From: Monosporascus cannonballus
Lineage: Eukaryota > Ascomycota > Sordariomycetes > Xylariales
Direction of reading: 5' to 3'
Length of the DNA: 64,000 nucleotides
NCBI GenBank assembly: GCA_004154925.1
Contig: QJNS01000013.1
Span: forward strand, 124,001-188,000
Under the pieces are notes generated by a model. The model saw nothing but the letters and a program-made list of their open reading frames with translations. It did not search any database and was not told where the DNA came from. Position numbers and translations under genes: made by a program. Shown in pieces: positions 37,023 through 47,533 of this stretch; position 1 is the stretch's first letter; the number at the start of each line of letters is the position of its first letter.

Positions 37023-38331
37023 TCATGGTCGAAATCTGAACCAGTCGTGTTCAAGGGCATCGGCGGCGGCCGAGATGCGCTCCTGGGGAGTATACTCGAG
37101 CAATATCGAACGAAGGTCCGAAAGAAGCTCGATATCCCCGTCAGAAATATCACAGTGACCGCTATCCGGGTAATGCCTATACTCGTAGAACAGGCCATCC
37201 ACGAGAGCCTCGCGAAATGACCCCGGCTCTGGCATTCGAAAGGCTCCCGGCCCAAGCCCCCCTTCCGTCGGTTGTGTTTGGAAGGGCCTCCTCGTGTCTC
37301 TTAATCTCGATAACATGCCCGTCTCCGTTTGCCTCATCCTCAAAGATGCGTTCTCGCTCCTCCCACGTTTCAGACCACCGCTGTTCAGGGAGTTTCCCAA
37401 AAATTAGGGTTACCTTCCAGAGATATTTATCCGTCTCGTCATCGAACGTGCCAGATAGCCGTCTTCCAGTGCGAATCTCGAGTAATGTGCACCCTAAAAC
37501 ACACAAGTCGCTACTGACGCCATCTCTGTTTCTACCTATATTTGGGGGAGCAGTATACCGGCGGAATATCATATATATAGATATTCCAAGGTCGGCAGGC
37601 GGGTACGCGATTTCAAAAGCCTCGCCAAAATCGATAACACAAGCTCTTACCTCGACGAGGGCACAGATACTGAGGCGCCATGGTGAGATCATGTGTCCTT
37701 CCAGAGCTTGTGGCCACCCTGGTTATTCTTAGTCTCCCGAGGGTGCCGAGGACTTCCTTCTTGGACAGCCCATCTAACCCAGATATACGAGCCAGGATAT
37801 TCGCCAGCCGGAAGTCTTTCGATGTGGCTATCAGAAACATGCTCGAAGAATTTGGACGGATAACGCTTACCTCCGTGACATATGCCCCTCAACATGTGGG
37901 GCCGCAATTGACCCCGTCACCTTGAAAGCGAAGCCCTCTTAGGATTTCACCGGAGTTCTCGGCGTGGGCAATGCGCAGGAGTCTAGACACGCAAGGGCTA
38001 GGGACCGGGTACGCAAACGCAAAATGCCGCCCATTGGGATCTTCGATGTTGAATTGATCCGGCAGCAAACAGAAGTGCTCATCCGCTTCGTTCTCGCCGA
38101 GGACAGCCTCGAGAAGCTTATTAATCCCCAAATCAGGTCAGTCCTTGGTGGATACCTGTGCCCTGCCGATTTCAGGGCCAAGTACCGCGGGGTATCGGCC
38201 ATCATGTCGCGACAAAGCCAGACGTTTGCATAGCCATCGCCTCCGAGTTTATCGGCGACATTATAGTGCCAATGAAGAAGATGGCCTAGATGGACCGGGT
38301 GGTGGCCGCCAGACTCGTAGTCCCAGATCAT
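37023..38331 (-). pseudogene. SRPK-like serine/threonine kinase, broken reading frame
   Basis: Minus-strand kinase homology in family order but spread over several frames. From 38331: YESGGHHPVHLGH and a glycine-loop-like KLGGDGYANVWL, then ALKS with the ATP-binding Lys. From about 38128: the LPDQFNIEDPNGRH segment. Near 37870: LRGICHG. A plausible 57-nt intron (GTAAGC...AAAG) then joins HGD to FRLANIL, keeping the catalytic Asp. Next come VIDFGEAFE (DFG motif, about 37640) and LGCTLLEIRTGRRL. The terminal PQERISAAADALEHDWF segment ends at 37023. At least four frame changes are needed, only one of which an obvious intron explains. It is probably a decaying copy of an SR-protein kinase family that is often expanded in fungi; sequencing errors or missed introns remain possible. 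Confidence 0.6.
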
Positions 38332-38861
38332 CTCGGCTCGAGGGGATGGCCCTCAAATCATTAAGCCATAGCCCTGCCCTCCCTCTTCGTCATCCTCTAC
38401 TGTGCGAGAAGTTGATGTAACATCCGACATCCGCAGAAGAACGGAAACTGAATGAAGTTAGGCCTGACAGTGTGTCGAGGGGTGTCTGGTATTTTCTAAA
38501 TATACGGAGTACTGGGGGCTACGATGCCGGTCAGTGGAGGCATTGATCAGTGATTCAATTGCAGAGACCCAGATATTGACGGGGCGAGCATAAAAACCCA
38601 TATACAGAACGAATGCGTTCGCAACTTTCTGTATTCGCGTTCAGAGACAACTCTTTATGGAAGGATTAAGTTACATTAAAATGCTAATGAGTAACTAATG
38701 TGCCCTGAACAATGACCACTCAATCGGTTTCCCGCTTTTCGCAAACGCAAGCCCCTTTTGACGTACACCTTCGTTCATAAGCACGCGACAGCATCCTAAC
38801 CTCCACGTTTGGGTCCTCCCCATGTTACTAACTAACCTCATCAGGCTGATTCCCGATCAGT
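38332..38861. other. Intergenic region between the kinase relic and the opsin
   Basis: About 530 bp. A short frame upstream of the kinase (from an ATG near 38420) ends in a stop before the kinase start and could be its lost N-terminus. Otherwise nothing is recognised. Confidence 0.4.
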
Positions 38862-40072
38862 CTAGTCATCGTCATGGGCGCGCTCCTCGCCAACCTGTTG
38901 ATATATGAGCATGTCGCCTTAATCAGGAGCTAATAGACTTACGCGAATAGAACCCTCGCTCAGCAGACCCTCAGACCAAAAACCGTCAAGGGACGGAGTC
39001 GACCGTACAACATTGCTGTCATGCGAAAGCAATAGCCAAAGACCGAAGACGGGCTTGGCTAGAAGGTCGAGCACAGCATAGGCGATGATTTCACCATCCA
39101 CACTGGCAATACGGGCGCCCTGGGAAAAGCCCCAAACGCTACTTTGATCAATACATATTACGTTAACAGGAAACGACGCACTCACATGGGATAGACGGTC
39201 CAGAGAATCAAGAAGAAGAGCGAGATCGCTCCAAAGAAGGACCTAGTCCGGTTGTCCTTGTTCGCTACAGCTTGGCGGCCCTTATATGCAAGCTGATAGA
39301 TGATGGTCAAGTACGCGAGGCAGCCGATCGCATACCAACCCCACTTCTGGGCTTTGAAGTCACTGAAGGAGGCGAAAAGGCCAGTGAGAACCATGATTAC
39401 GTCCGCGGAAATTGTGACAAGAATGCTATAGCCGCTGAGACCGGCGAGGAGAGCCAGATCTAAGAGCAGAAGAGGCGTAGTTAGGCTCCACTGGGACGTG
39501 GTCAGCGACGGCTGTCTATGAAGTTGGGATCCAGAGCGGTACGAGACTCACATCGACATAGCGAGCCCAATAAATCTGACGCTGCGTAATCTCGATGACG
39601 GTGTGACTGCTGTTCTCCTTGGTAGAAACCGTCCGTAGGGCCACACCATCTCCGGTGGCCATGGCGAAATATGACAAGAAAGCAATGGTAGTGATCAAGG
39701 ACGTAATGAAATGGAAGAGACGTTTTTGCTAGCCACTTGTTAACTCTTCCGGTTTCAAGCGGCGAACCGATTGCTCGAGTGACATACCACTGGAACTCTC
39801 GAGGCCAAGTAGTAGAAGACAAGTGAAGCGAATCCCATAAGGGCACATACGACCCTGGTCGTAACAGTTAGCTCGGTGGGGAGTTTTCTTGGATATCATG
39901 ACACCAACCATAAAGTCCGATGTCCTGTCTCGGTAGCGCTTTGACTGAATACCAGAGGACTGGGATCGGGTTTCACAGTAGGCAACGAGGTTGGGGTAGC
40001 TGTCATCGTTGCCGTAGGTGGCGGTGGTGGGAGAATGGTAGCTTCCTCTAAGAAATCCTGAGGTACGATCAT
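38862..40072 (-). CDS. Microbial-type (fungal) rhodopsin, probable light-driven proton pump
   Basis: Six exons on the minus strand: 39909-40072, 39788-39854, 39552-39728, 39186-39490, 38943-39138 and 38862-38894 (313 aa). Introns are 47-61 nt; the first has an unusual GTTGGT donor. Seven-helix retinal protein of the CarO/NOP family. Key residues match bacteriorhodopsin: Arg133 and Asp136 (WARYVD, Arg82/Asp85), Asp147 (PLLLLD, the Asp96 donor), Asp262 and Schiff-base Lys266 (LDLLAKPVFG, Asp212/Lys216). Both proton acceptor and donor carboxylates are present, so pumping is more likely than pure sensing. The N-terminus is Pro/Thr-rich and the tail acidic (GEERAHDDD). It would sit in the plasma membrane and need retinal from carotenoid cleavage; no carotenoid genes lie nearby. 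Confidence 0.92.
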
Positions 40073-41442
40073 TGTGGCTGATCTCAACGTATTGTGTCTT
40101 AGGTAGGTAGATTTGGTCCTGTGCTGAAATATTCGTTGTGAAAATGAGGAGCGTCGATCTGTTATATGAGAAGGGCGCGAGCGAGTATTTTTCGCTGATG
40201 GGGAAAATATCTGATAAAAACCCCTTCTCAAGCTTCAAATCCCCCCAATTCAGGATCGAAAGCACAAAGAGTGGTGTCGTCACTTCTGTTTCGATATGCG
40301 ATGTTATTGACCAATTAGAAGGTCGCAGCCGTTACAAAGAAGGTAATCACATGCCGTGCTCCTGCGATCTACCACCTTTAGAGCTAGGCAACCATCGCCG
40401 CTGCAAACATTACGCTACAGAGAGTCAGGAGCTTGTCTAAACTTAAAGAGAGCTCATCTTGGTGGTCTGCAGTCTCGAACTTTCCTCCAGTGCCGTCTGA
40501 TAAACGAACAATAGTAACTTTTGAAGGTTAGATAGAGCACGACTAGGTACCTACTATTGGGGGCCCTAAGGTGTCAGCGTGAATGCATAGGTACCCGAGG
40601 CGTTCATCACGCGTGCGAATGTCTAATGGCCTGAAACCCGAACAGTCCATCAAACATCCTTCATCGGCAGGATGCGAATAGTAGAACATCTTGCCTACCT
40701 ACTGGGAGTATGTCACGGACTGATTGGGCCTCACTTATACTTCCCACAGGCAAGTAAAGGCTTGAGAGATGAATGAAACCCCACTGCCAAGCGCGTAACC
40801 ATCGAGGTAAGCTATCTCGACCTGTCCAACTTTAATGTTGTGGCGCCACCGAGAAATGACGTAGAACTGCACTGGAGGAGCCGTAGACACCTTCTGAGCC
40901 ATCCCCGTTGGAGCATGGAAGGGGATATTGGGAGAGCCAGGTGCCATCACCTCATCAGGTTTGGAAGATGAAGCCAACAGTACTAGGTAACAATGGACAT
41001 GTATTTATGTGCATTTTCAACTTCCCCTAGGGGTGCGACAGCGATGAGAATACCTACCTCTAGCCGCTGGGTACCTAGTCAGAGTCTGCGGTAAACCTGC
41101 CGATGGGACTCTTTTGCGCAGGAACCTAAAGGATGAGATTTCACGTAATACCTGCACCTTTTAACAAAACATGCGCGTACGTTAAATCTCCTTTTTTTTG
41201 GCCGGAATTGAAGCAGAAATGGCAAGCAAGTCTCACTCACGCACATTGTAACTATAATCTGGATGTGATCAGACTACATACAATGTACTTAGAATGAAGC
41301 TCAAGAAAAGAGCGGGAAAAGGCCAACTAAATGGATAAGCACAGTTAAATCTCATTTTTTGGGATCTAAATAGAAAATGCGGAACAAAAGTCAAGGTCTA
41401 TGATGCATAAAGAAACAAGCAAACAAGCACAAAAAACTTAAC
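40073..41442. other. Intergenic region between the opsin and tRNA-Phe
   Basis: About 1.4 kb. The first part should be the opsin promoter. A minus-strand frame at 40735-40977 could encode up to 80 residues from a TTG, or 70 from an ATG, but resembles nothing I know and is not called. TAGGTACCTA-type strings occur near 40545 and 40590. Confidence 0.4.
41432..41437 (-). terminator. RNA polymerase III terminator of tRNA-Phe
   Basis: Six consecutive T residues on the minus strand begin five bases after the tRNA 3' end. Confidence 0.7.
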
Positions 41443-41535
41443 TGCGGTGTGTGCGGATCGAACGCACGACCTTTAGATTTGATTTAAAGAAGTTTTAACT
41501 TCAGTCTAACGTTCTCCCAACTGAACTAACCCCGC
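41443..41535 (-). tRNA. tRNA-Phe (GAA) with a 20-nt intron
   Basis: On the minus strand a full cloverleaf can be drawn. Acceptor arm GCGGGGT/ACACCGC has one G-A mismatch at the fifth pair. D stem GTTC/GAAC, anticodon stem TTAGA/TCTAA, loop CTGAAGA with anticodon GAA, and T arm GTGCG-TTCGATC-CGCAC. A 20-nt intron follows position 37 and contains a TTC that can pair with the anticodon, as in fungal tRNA-Phe genes. Mature length is 73 nt before CCA. A T6 run lies just downstream as an RNA polymerase III terminator. Several stem pairs are A-T where G-C is usual, on both strands, so function is likely but not certain. Confidence 0.85.
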
Positions 41536-42639
41536 TTATTACAAAAGTGCGCTTGCATTATTATTTGAGGGTTTGCTTCAGCAGCAACGCTTCTTTGCAA
41601 GTTCTGGTCTTGGTTTCCAGGTGGGGCCGCTGCCCACATCCTGAAAACGCGGCCGAAGGCTTGTTGCTCGACGAAAACGACAATTATAAAAATCAACGAT
41701 TTGTTACGAAGGTTGCGGCCAAAAGATTCCGAACATAGTTGCGACTTGTATAAATTTGTCGTATAATAAGCCATTTTATTTAATTTTTTATTTTAGAACG
41801 AAAATGAAGAGACAGTTAATAATTTAATTAATAAGGCCTCGAACGGGACCTTTGTTTGCATAATATGATTTTTGGCCTCGCTAGCTAGCTTGTAGCGGGG
41901 ATTTGAGGTATCATCGGCTAATTCCTAACGTTGTGAAGTAATATTTTGAGCAACTTTGATAAGAGCCGGCGGAGGCCTGAGCTCGCTGAGGCAAGCGTTT
42001 TGAGACGTAGGATAGATTGTCCAGGCGGAATGGCATAGCATACGTCCATTAATACTAGCTAGGTTCCCCCTTTATCTAGACGCCTGCTTGAACCCTCTTT
42101 GAGCGCACCAAGTGTTGTAGGTACAGGGCGTCCACGAGTTCTTTTGCATGATTCTCCAGTACCAATGAGGATTATTATCATGGAGGATGGCATAGGGCGT
42201 TCCTTGCCAGGGATCGTCGGTGTAATAGGCATAGGTATGGATTGGCAGGTGGTGTGCCGTTGCCTATTGACTGTGTTTAGAAGACTATCAATGTCCACAG
42301 TTATTTGCTCGGTGATGGGACCTCAACGACCTGCACCGGAAACCGTTCTCGAAGTAGATTTCGTCACCACGAGAGCATTATTGATATGTGAGAAAACAGC
42401 CGGGAAGGGGCTGTTAATTCTAGATAGATTAGACGCTATGAAATAATACGACTCAAACTTGGAGCATATGAATAATGCATATAGTGCAGTAGGAATTGTG
42501 TAATGCCCCTCAGAGTTGTCAACCAAGACTATCTCCTATAACCACCCCATGATCTATCTGCCCATAGTATGGCAATTTGCTAGAGTAGAGCCGATTAGGC
42601 AAGACGTAAACAGAAGGCTCAAATCCTATCAAGAGCGAC
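41536..42639. other. Intergenic region between tRNA-Phe and the biosynthetic cluster
   Basis: About 1.1 kb. 41750-41860 is AT-rich (TTTAATTTTTTATTTTAG, AATTTAATTAATAAGG), resembling a small RIP-affected relic beside the tRNA. The frame at 42099-42446 overlaps an opposite-strand frame, lacks an ATG start and is not believed. The last part is the 3' flank of the thioesterase gene. Confidence 0.45.
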
Positions 42640-43209
42640 TCAAAGCTTCTCCGCCCTAACTCGGACAAAAAGGGCCTCAGCATTAGCCAGCTCCGTCTCA
42701 TTCTCGTCTTGCATGGCCCCCGCCACCAGCATCTTGCGCTCGCCCAGTTCCACCAGCTTCGCGGTAACTAGAACCGTGCCCGGCACTGGCACCGGCCTCA
42801 CAAAGGACGTGTTCAGATAGGCCGTCATGAACATGTCATCGAGGACGCCCCGCTCGTGGTTGAGGTCGACGATCATGCCCAGGACCTCGTCGAAGACGGC
42901 CATAGTGACCCCGCCGTGCAGGACGCCGGGGAATCCACCAACACCTTCCCCCAGTGCGACGAACGCCTTCAATTCGTCGACGAGCGCGTCGTCCTGGGCC
43001 TGCTTCTGATAACATGCGACGACTGCCGGAAGCGTGTCAGGGGTGTTCAATGAGCGGGTGAAGAGAAGATTCGTCTGCGGGGGCGCATCTTTGCGCTTCC
43101 AGTACGGGATCCAGATGGTTGTGTCAGGGCGGCTGAGGTGTTTTGCGCACCAGGGAATTTCTGTAAAGAACTTTAGATCCCCTTGGGCTGGTTCTTTGGG
43201 CGACTTCAT
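42640..43209 (-). CDS. Hotdog-fold thioesterase (4HBT/PaaI-THEM4 type)
   Basis: One exon, 189 aa from the ATG at 43209 (MKSPKEPAQGD), chosen because fungal relatives begin shortly before the FFTEIPWC-like segment. An ATG at 43275 would give 211 aa. The hotdog signature is VLHGGVTMAVFDEVLG (about residues 93-108), with the conserved His-Gly-Gly and the Asp of the active-site helix. A second strand block reads TSFVRPVPVPGTVLVTAK. Such enzymes hydrolyse acyl-CoA or acyl-ACP thioesters. It is divergent from the MFS gene across a 461-bp gap and so probably shares control with the cluster. Likely roles are editing of stalled PKS chains or trimming of acyl-CoA; the AOS, not this enzyme, is the better candidate for main product release. 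Confidence 0.85.
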   Translation of the reverse strand: MKSPKEPAQGDLKFFTEIPWCAKHLSRPDTTIWIPYWKRKDAPPQTNLLFTRSLNTPDTLPAVVACYQKQAQDDALVDELKAFVALGEGVGGFPGVLHGGVTMAVFDEVLGMIVDLNHERGVLDDMFMTAYLNTSFVRPVPVPGTVLVTAKLVELGERKMLVAGAMQDENETELANAEALFVRVRAEKL

Positions 43210-43670
43210 TTTAGTAGGGGGGTTGGCGCGGACCTTAAACCATACATGTATGTGGTTCCCAGCTGTAGGACTCATAAGTGGAAATGCGGTTGGTGGCTGC
43301 AATCTATAATATAGCTTATTGGGATAACGGCCCCGGCTCTATCCCCACTTAACACATGTACCTGTACTTGGTTCTCGCTACGGCTCTCTTCGTACTGTGT
43401 TGTGCTCAACTTGCAAGTCACATATGCGTCCCCTTGGAGAACTTCTGGGCGGGAATCGAACATGGGTATGTGCTTGCCTAGGCGTACCTTAGCAAGTAGG
43501 TAGTTAAACTTACCAATTCCGGTACGCTCTCTCCGCTATCTTTACAGGATTGCTCACACTGAATGTTAAGGAGACAAAACCCCCCAGCGCTGATTAGCCT
43601 CCACCACCACCTCCGCTCTCCCAGACCTTGGGCCTATTAGCAGTGTCTCTAGAATATCAGCATCAAACAG
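43210..43670. promoter_or_regulatory. Divergent promoter between thioesterase and MFS genes
   Basis: A 461-bp gap between two outward-facing genes, with TAGGTAG/ACCTTAG strings near 43478-43510 and a CT-rich, CCACC-repeat stretch near 43600. No specific factor site is recognised. Confidence 0.4.
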
Positions 43671-45421
43671 ATGGATAAAAATGACAACAGAGGCGATGGC
43701 TTGGTGAACAAGTCGGCCGAGGAGGCTGGAATTGTGACAGTTATCGGCACTATTTCAGAGTCACCTCCCAAGTCTAAAAAGCCATTCTCGTTCTATGTAT
43801 CAGTCTTCGGACTTGGACTGGTGGCCTTGATAACTGCATGGGACGCAACCTCTCTCGCCATCGCGCTACCGGTGAGTGGATGGCCTATGTTGGCTTAGAG
43901 GCCACGTCTTCGACATTTCTATCAGTGAATCGCTGTCCCCAGCCTTTCTGACTCTTTTGTTTCCAGGCAATCACGAACCAGCTGCATGGGACGACACTAG
44001 AATCCTTCTGGGCCGGTATCTCCTTCACCCTCGGTATCGCCATAACCCAGCCCATATACGTGAGTATATCTGATGTCCTGGGTCGCAAGCCACCGCTCTA
44101 CGCCTCATTGGTCCTCTTTGTCGTTGGCGCGATTGTCTTCGCCGTGGCTGACAATATGGCCGTCCTTATCGCGGGACGCCTCGTCCAAGGGTTGGGGGGA
44201 GGCGGGCTATACGTGCTCCAGGACATTATCCTGGCCGACATCACGAGTCTCAAGGAACGGCCGATGTACCTGGGTTTACTCGCCATAGCCATGGCGCTAG
44301 GGACTGTTTCCGGTCCTATAATTGGCGCCCTTCTCAGCGACTTCGTTGACTGGAGGTGGATCGGATGGATAAATTTGCCGATCGTCGGTGCCAGCTTTTT
44401 GGCCTTTGTATTCTTCCTCCGTTTACGCGCGATTCCTATGTCCTTCATGGCCAAGATTCGCCGGCTGGACTGGTTCGGTATGTTACTATTCGCCGTCGGC
44501 GCCACTGCTATGGCACTGCCACTTAGCTGGGCTGACGCATTGTACCCCTGGTCTTCGTGGAAAACCCTTGTGCCCTTCTTTGTTGGCCTGGTGATTCTTG
44601 TTATTTTTGGGTTTTACGAAAGGAAAATCCCCGTGGAACCAGCCTTGCCCTTCCGTATCTTCTCAAACATCACAAGCATCTCGTCCCTGATCACTGGATT
44701 CGTGCACGGGATGGTCATGTACACGATGCTGCAGTACCTGCCCTTGTTCTTTCAGGCGGTGTTCCTCGAGCCTCCCCTCAAAGCGGCCCTGTCAACTCTC
44801 CCGGTTTGCTGTCTTACGGTGGCTTTTAGCTTCATCGCGCCGGTTATCATACAGCTTACGCGTCGGTACCGCTTACTTATTTGGCTGGGCTGGGTCATTC
44901 TCACAGTCTTTTTGGGACTGTGGTGTCTGGTAGGCCAAACCACTTCTCGGGCTGAAGCATATGTATTCCAGTCCATGCTCGGCGTAGGCATCGGCACGGT
45001 ATTCACGGGCTCCCAGGTTCCGATGCAGGCTAGCGTAACCCACGTCGATGACACGGGCCTCGCAGTGGGAACGCTCATCGTCATCCGTCTCTTCGGCGCA
45101 CTGGTCGGTCTCTCTATCGGATCTACGGTATTTAACTCCGTTTTCCAGAACTCCATTGCAGCTTTAGGAACACTCCCAGAGCCTGTAAGGGCCCTGGATG
45201 ACGTGAGCCAAGCCATCAATTTTATCCCCGTCCTTAGGACTTTGGACCTGCCAAGTGAGTTTATGGTCAGTCTTATTGAGGCGTACCAGGTACCGTTCCG
45301 GGCTATTTGGATAGTCATGACGTGTCTTTCTGGAGTAGGCCTTTCCGTGTCATTGTTCATAAAAGAGCTCACCTTGGAGAGGGAAGAGGTTGGAAGACAG
45401 GGCTTCGAGCAGTCTTCTTGA
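43671..45421 (+). CDS. MFS drug-efflux transporter, DHA2-like (14-TM)
   Basis: Two exons: 43671-43871 and 43967-45421 (551 aa); intron 95 nt, GTGAGT...TTCCAG, within the first membrane segment (SLAIALP-AITNQL). The N-terminal 40 residues are hydrophilic. Motif A is intact (SDVLGRKPP) after TM2, and the family C motif appears as GLGGGGLYVLQD plus ALGTVSGPIIGALLSD. Many hydrophobic segments follow, with RRLDWFGMLLF in the middle as in DHA2 proteins. It is expected in the plasma or vacuolar membrane and would export the cluster product for self-protection. It faces away from the thioesterase and towards the Fung_rhodopsin gene, with which it converges. Confidence 0.9.
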
Positions 45422-45898
45422 GATATGGGATATGGTAGATCCGTTTATGAGGCTTTGATCTTATAAAGGGGGTCAGCGAGCTGAAATATATGGAAGACAG
45501 ACTCCACATTTAGTACGGAACGCAAATGATGTGCTGACTGCCTTGCGTCCAAAGGTTCGCGGAGATTATCCGTCTTCATCTCATAAACAACATACAAGGT
45601 AATACACATCCAACGAGGCTTGCAATTGAACCACACAAGGTAAGTAAGTATACGTATTAAGCTATGAGAATCACTACTACGATCGCTTCTTGTACTTTAG
45701 GAAGCGTTCATATCCGGGCTAGGGGCTCTAGGTTTCCTCGAACAACGAAGTTTCTATTGTTGGATATCATACATACATTGTTGTCGAAAAGCGTTATCGA
45801 GCCTGTGCGCTATCGGAGAGACGTCTCTCCACGAGCCATAAACCACATAAGCTTTAAATGGAACACTGCAAACACATCCATATATACACAGGGTATCC
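45422..45898. other. Convergent 3' region between MFS and membrane-protein genes
   Basis: A 477-bp gap between two converging genes. It should hold both polyadenylation regions. No other feature is seen. Confidence 0.5.
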
Positions 45899-47533
45899 TT
45901 AGCGCTGCTGAGCCCAGGGGAACCTGAACGTCTGCTGGTCCGCCGGGGTGCCGTCCTCGCAATGCTCTTCCCTGGCCTCGAAACGCGTGGTCCGGATGAT
46001 CCCCTCGGGGTGGACGGCGGCCTTCGGCACATCGCCGGAAGGCGGCCGGAGCTGCTCGGCAGAGCCGAAGGCAGGGGCGGCCCGGGACTCGAGGTTGTCG
46101 AGGGGCACGCCGTTCTCGTCGACGATCTTGCGATAGTTGGGGAGCTGCTGCTTGGAGTCGGGGGTCCAGGACGAGCCCTCGCCCTTGCCCGACCGCCGCG
46201 TCGACATACCCGACCACGTCCGGAACGAGCTCCGGATCTTGCTCAGCAGCGTCGAGTCGCGGAACATCTTGGGCAGCGCCGGGATGCAGAACACGAGTAT
46301 CGCCGTCGTCTGCTCGGCAACGCACCAGAGAGCCATGCCTGACACGAAGTAGGTCGAGTCTGGCGAGCGGAGGTATCTGACCGTCGCGGCCAGGCGACAG
46401 GCGGCCGAGATGGTAGCCCTATGTAATGTATTTCGCATTAGCCGTTTGGCAGCACGCACAGAGGGGGGTTGAGATTATAGTTGGCACGACGTACAATATT
46501 CCAATGGCGAATACCAGAGAGATGCCGATCTTTTTCGCCTTCGTCATCTTCAGCTTCCAGATAACCGTCTGAGGGAGCGACAGGATGAAGAGGTGAGACG
46601 TGAGGTTCAGAGCCGAGGTGGCGGTGTCCAGAGCCTTCCTGTTGATGCATCTTCCGGGCATCGTTATGTTCCAGATCTTCTGGTGAGGGATGCACGAGAG
46701 GTTCCCCGCGATCAGGGCGGAGAGGTAGAATAAGGCGTTTATCCACAGCAGAGCGTGGCAGGACCACTGTAGGCCAAACGAATCAGTCTTGCTGCTTTGC
46801 GAACACATAGACACGAAGGACACTAAAAGGGCCAGAGTGCAGCTTTTTGCGGACACGTACGTAAAAGTATCCACGAACCCCAATCGGGGAGAAGGTTCGC
46901 ATCCACTCTAGTAGAATGGCGACTTTCAGGCAGCCCATGGCCGCTGCGTAGAAGCTGGAAGCCATGTTGACAACCTGCCTTTAGTGAGCCACGGTTCTAC
47001 ATAAGGTAGGGGTAGCAAGCAGCATCACGAGTTCAGACCCGCGATTATGCCAATATACAACTGACATAAAGAATTTCGGGCACATCCTTTAGGCGGACAT
47101 CCCACTGGTGTACAAGAAGCCCGGTCCCCTGGATTAAGCGGTAACCATCGTAGGAGAAGGCGACGAACAGAGTCTATTCCGCGGTGATTAGCTTCAGTGA
47201 ACAACAGAAGAACTTTGGTAGAGACGCAGTACATAGCCTATTAGAGCGAGACCTAGGATTCGTCAGTAAAGACAACGTTAGTTGAGCGGCTTAAGCAGTC
47301 TTACAGTCTTCTATCTGCACCTTTCTAATGAAAAACAATTTAGAATATGCCCGTAATAAAACGACTATTGTCGATACCACCAGACCCAGAGTAACCACCG
47401 GCAGAGCTATGTAATTTTTGTTAGGTGGGTTTTCTAGGTTCGGTAAGATACCCGGTGGAGGAGTCAGCGCCGGTCCATTGAGAATCGCTTCCTGCTGCTC
47501 GAGTGGAAGCAAGTGTATCTGCTCGAGAGACAT
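45899..47533 (-). CDS. Fung_rhodopsin-domain integral membrane protein (PTH11-like, seven-helix)
   Basis: Six exons on the minus strand: 47305-47533, 47233-47252, 47066-47173, 46861-46974, 46495-46766 and 45899-46418 (420 aa). Introns are 52-94 nt and all GT-AG. The second exon is only 20 nt; it is needed to give EDCLALIGYTLFVAF across the second helix. Typical family strings follow: LVHQWDVRLKD, ILLEWMRTFSP, LIAGNLSC and LPQTVIWKLKMTKAKKIGISL, and the C-terminal tail is long and cytosolic (about 145 residues). Despite the domain name it has no retinal Lys and is not an opsin. Such proteins sit near many fungal clusters with unknown roles; sensing or transport of the product is conceivable. 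Confidence 0.85.

Noticed and set aside
44752..45372. Minus-strand open frame of 206 codons
   Set aside because: Antisense shadow of the MFS transporter.
45899..47533. A second retinal opsin
   Set aside because: The Fung_rhodopsin family lacks the Schiff-base lysine; only the 38862-40072 gene is a true opsin.
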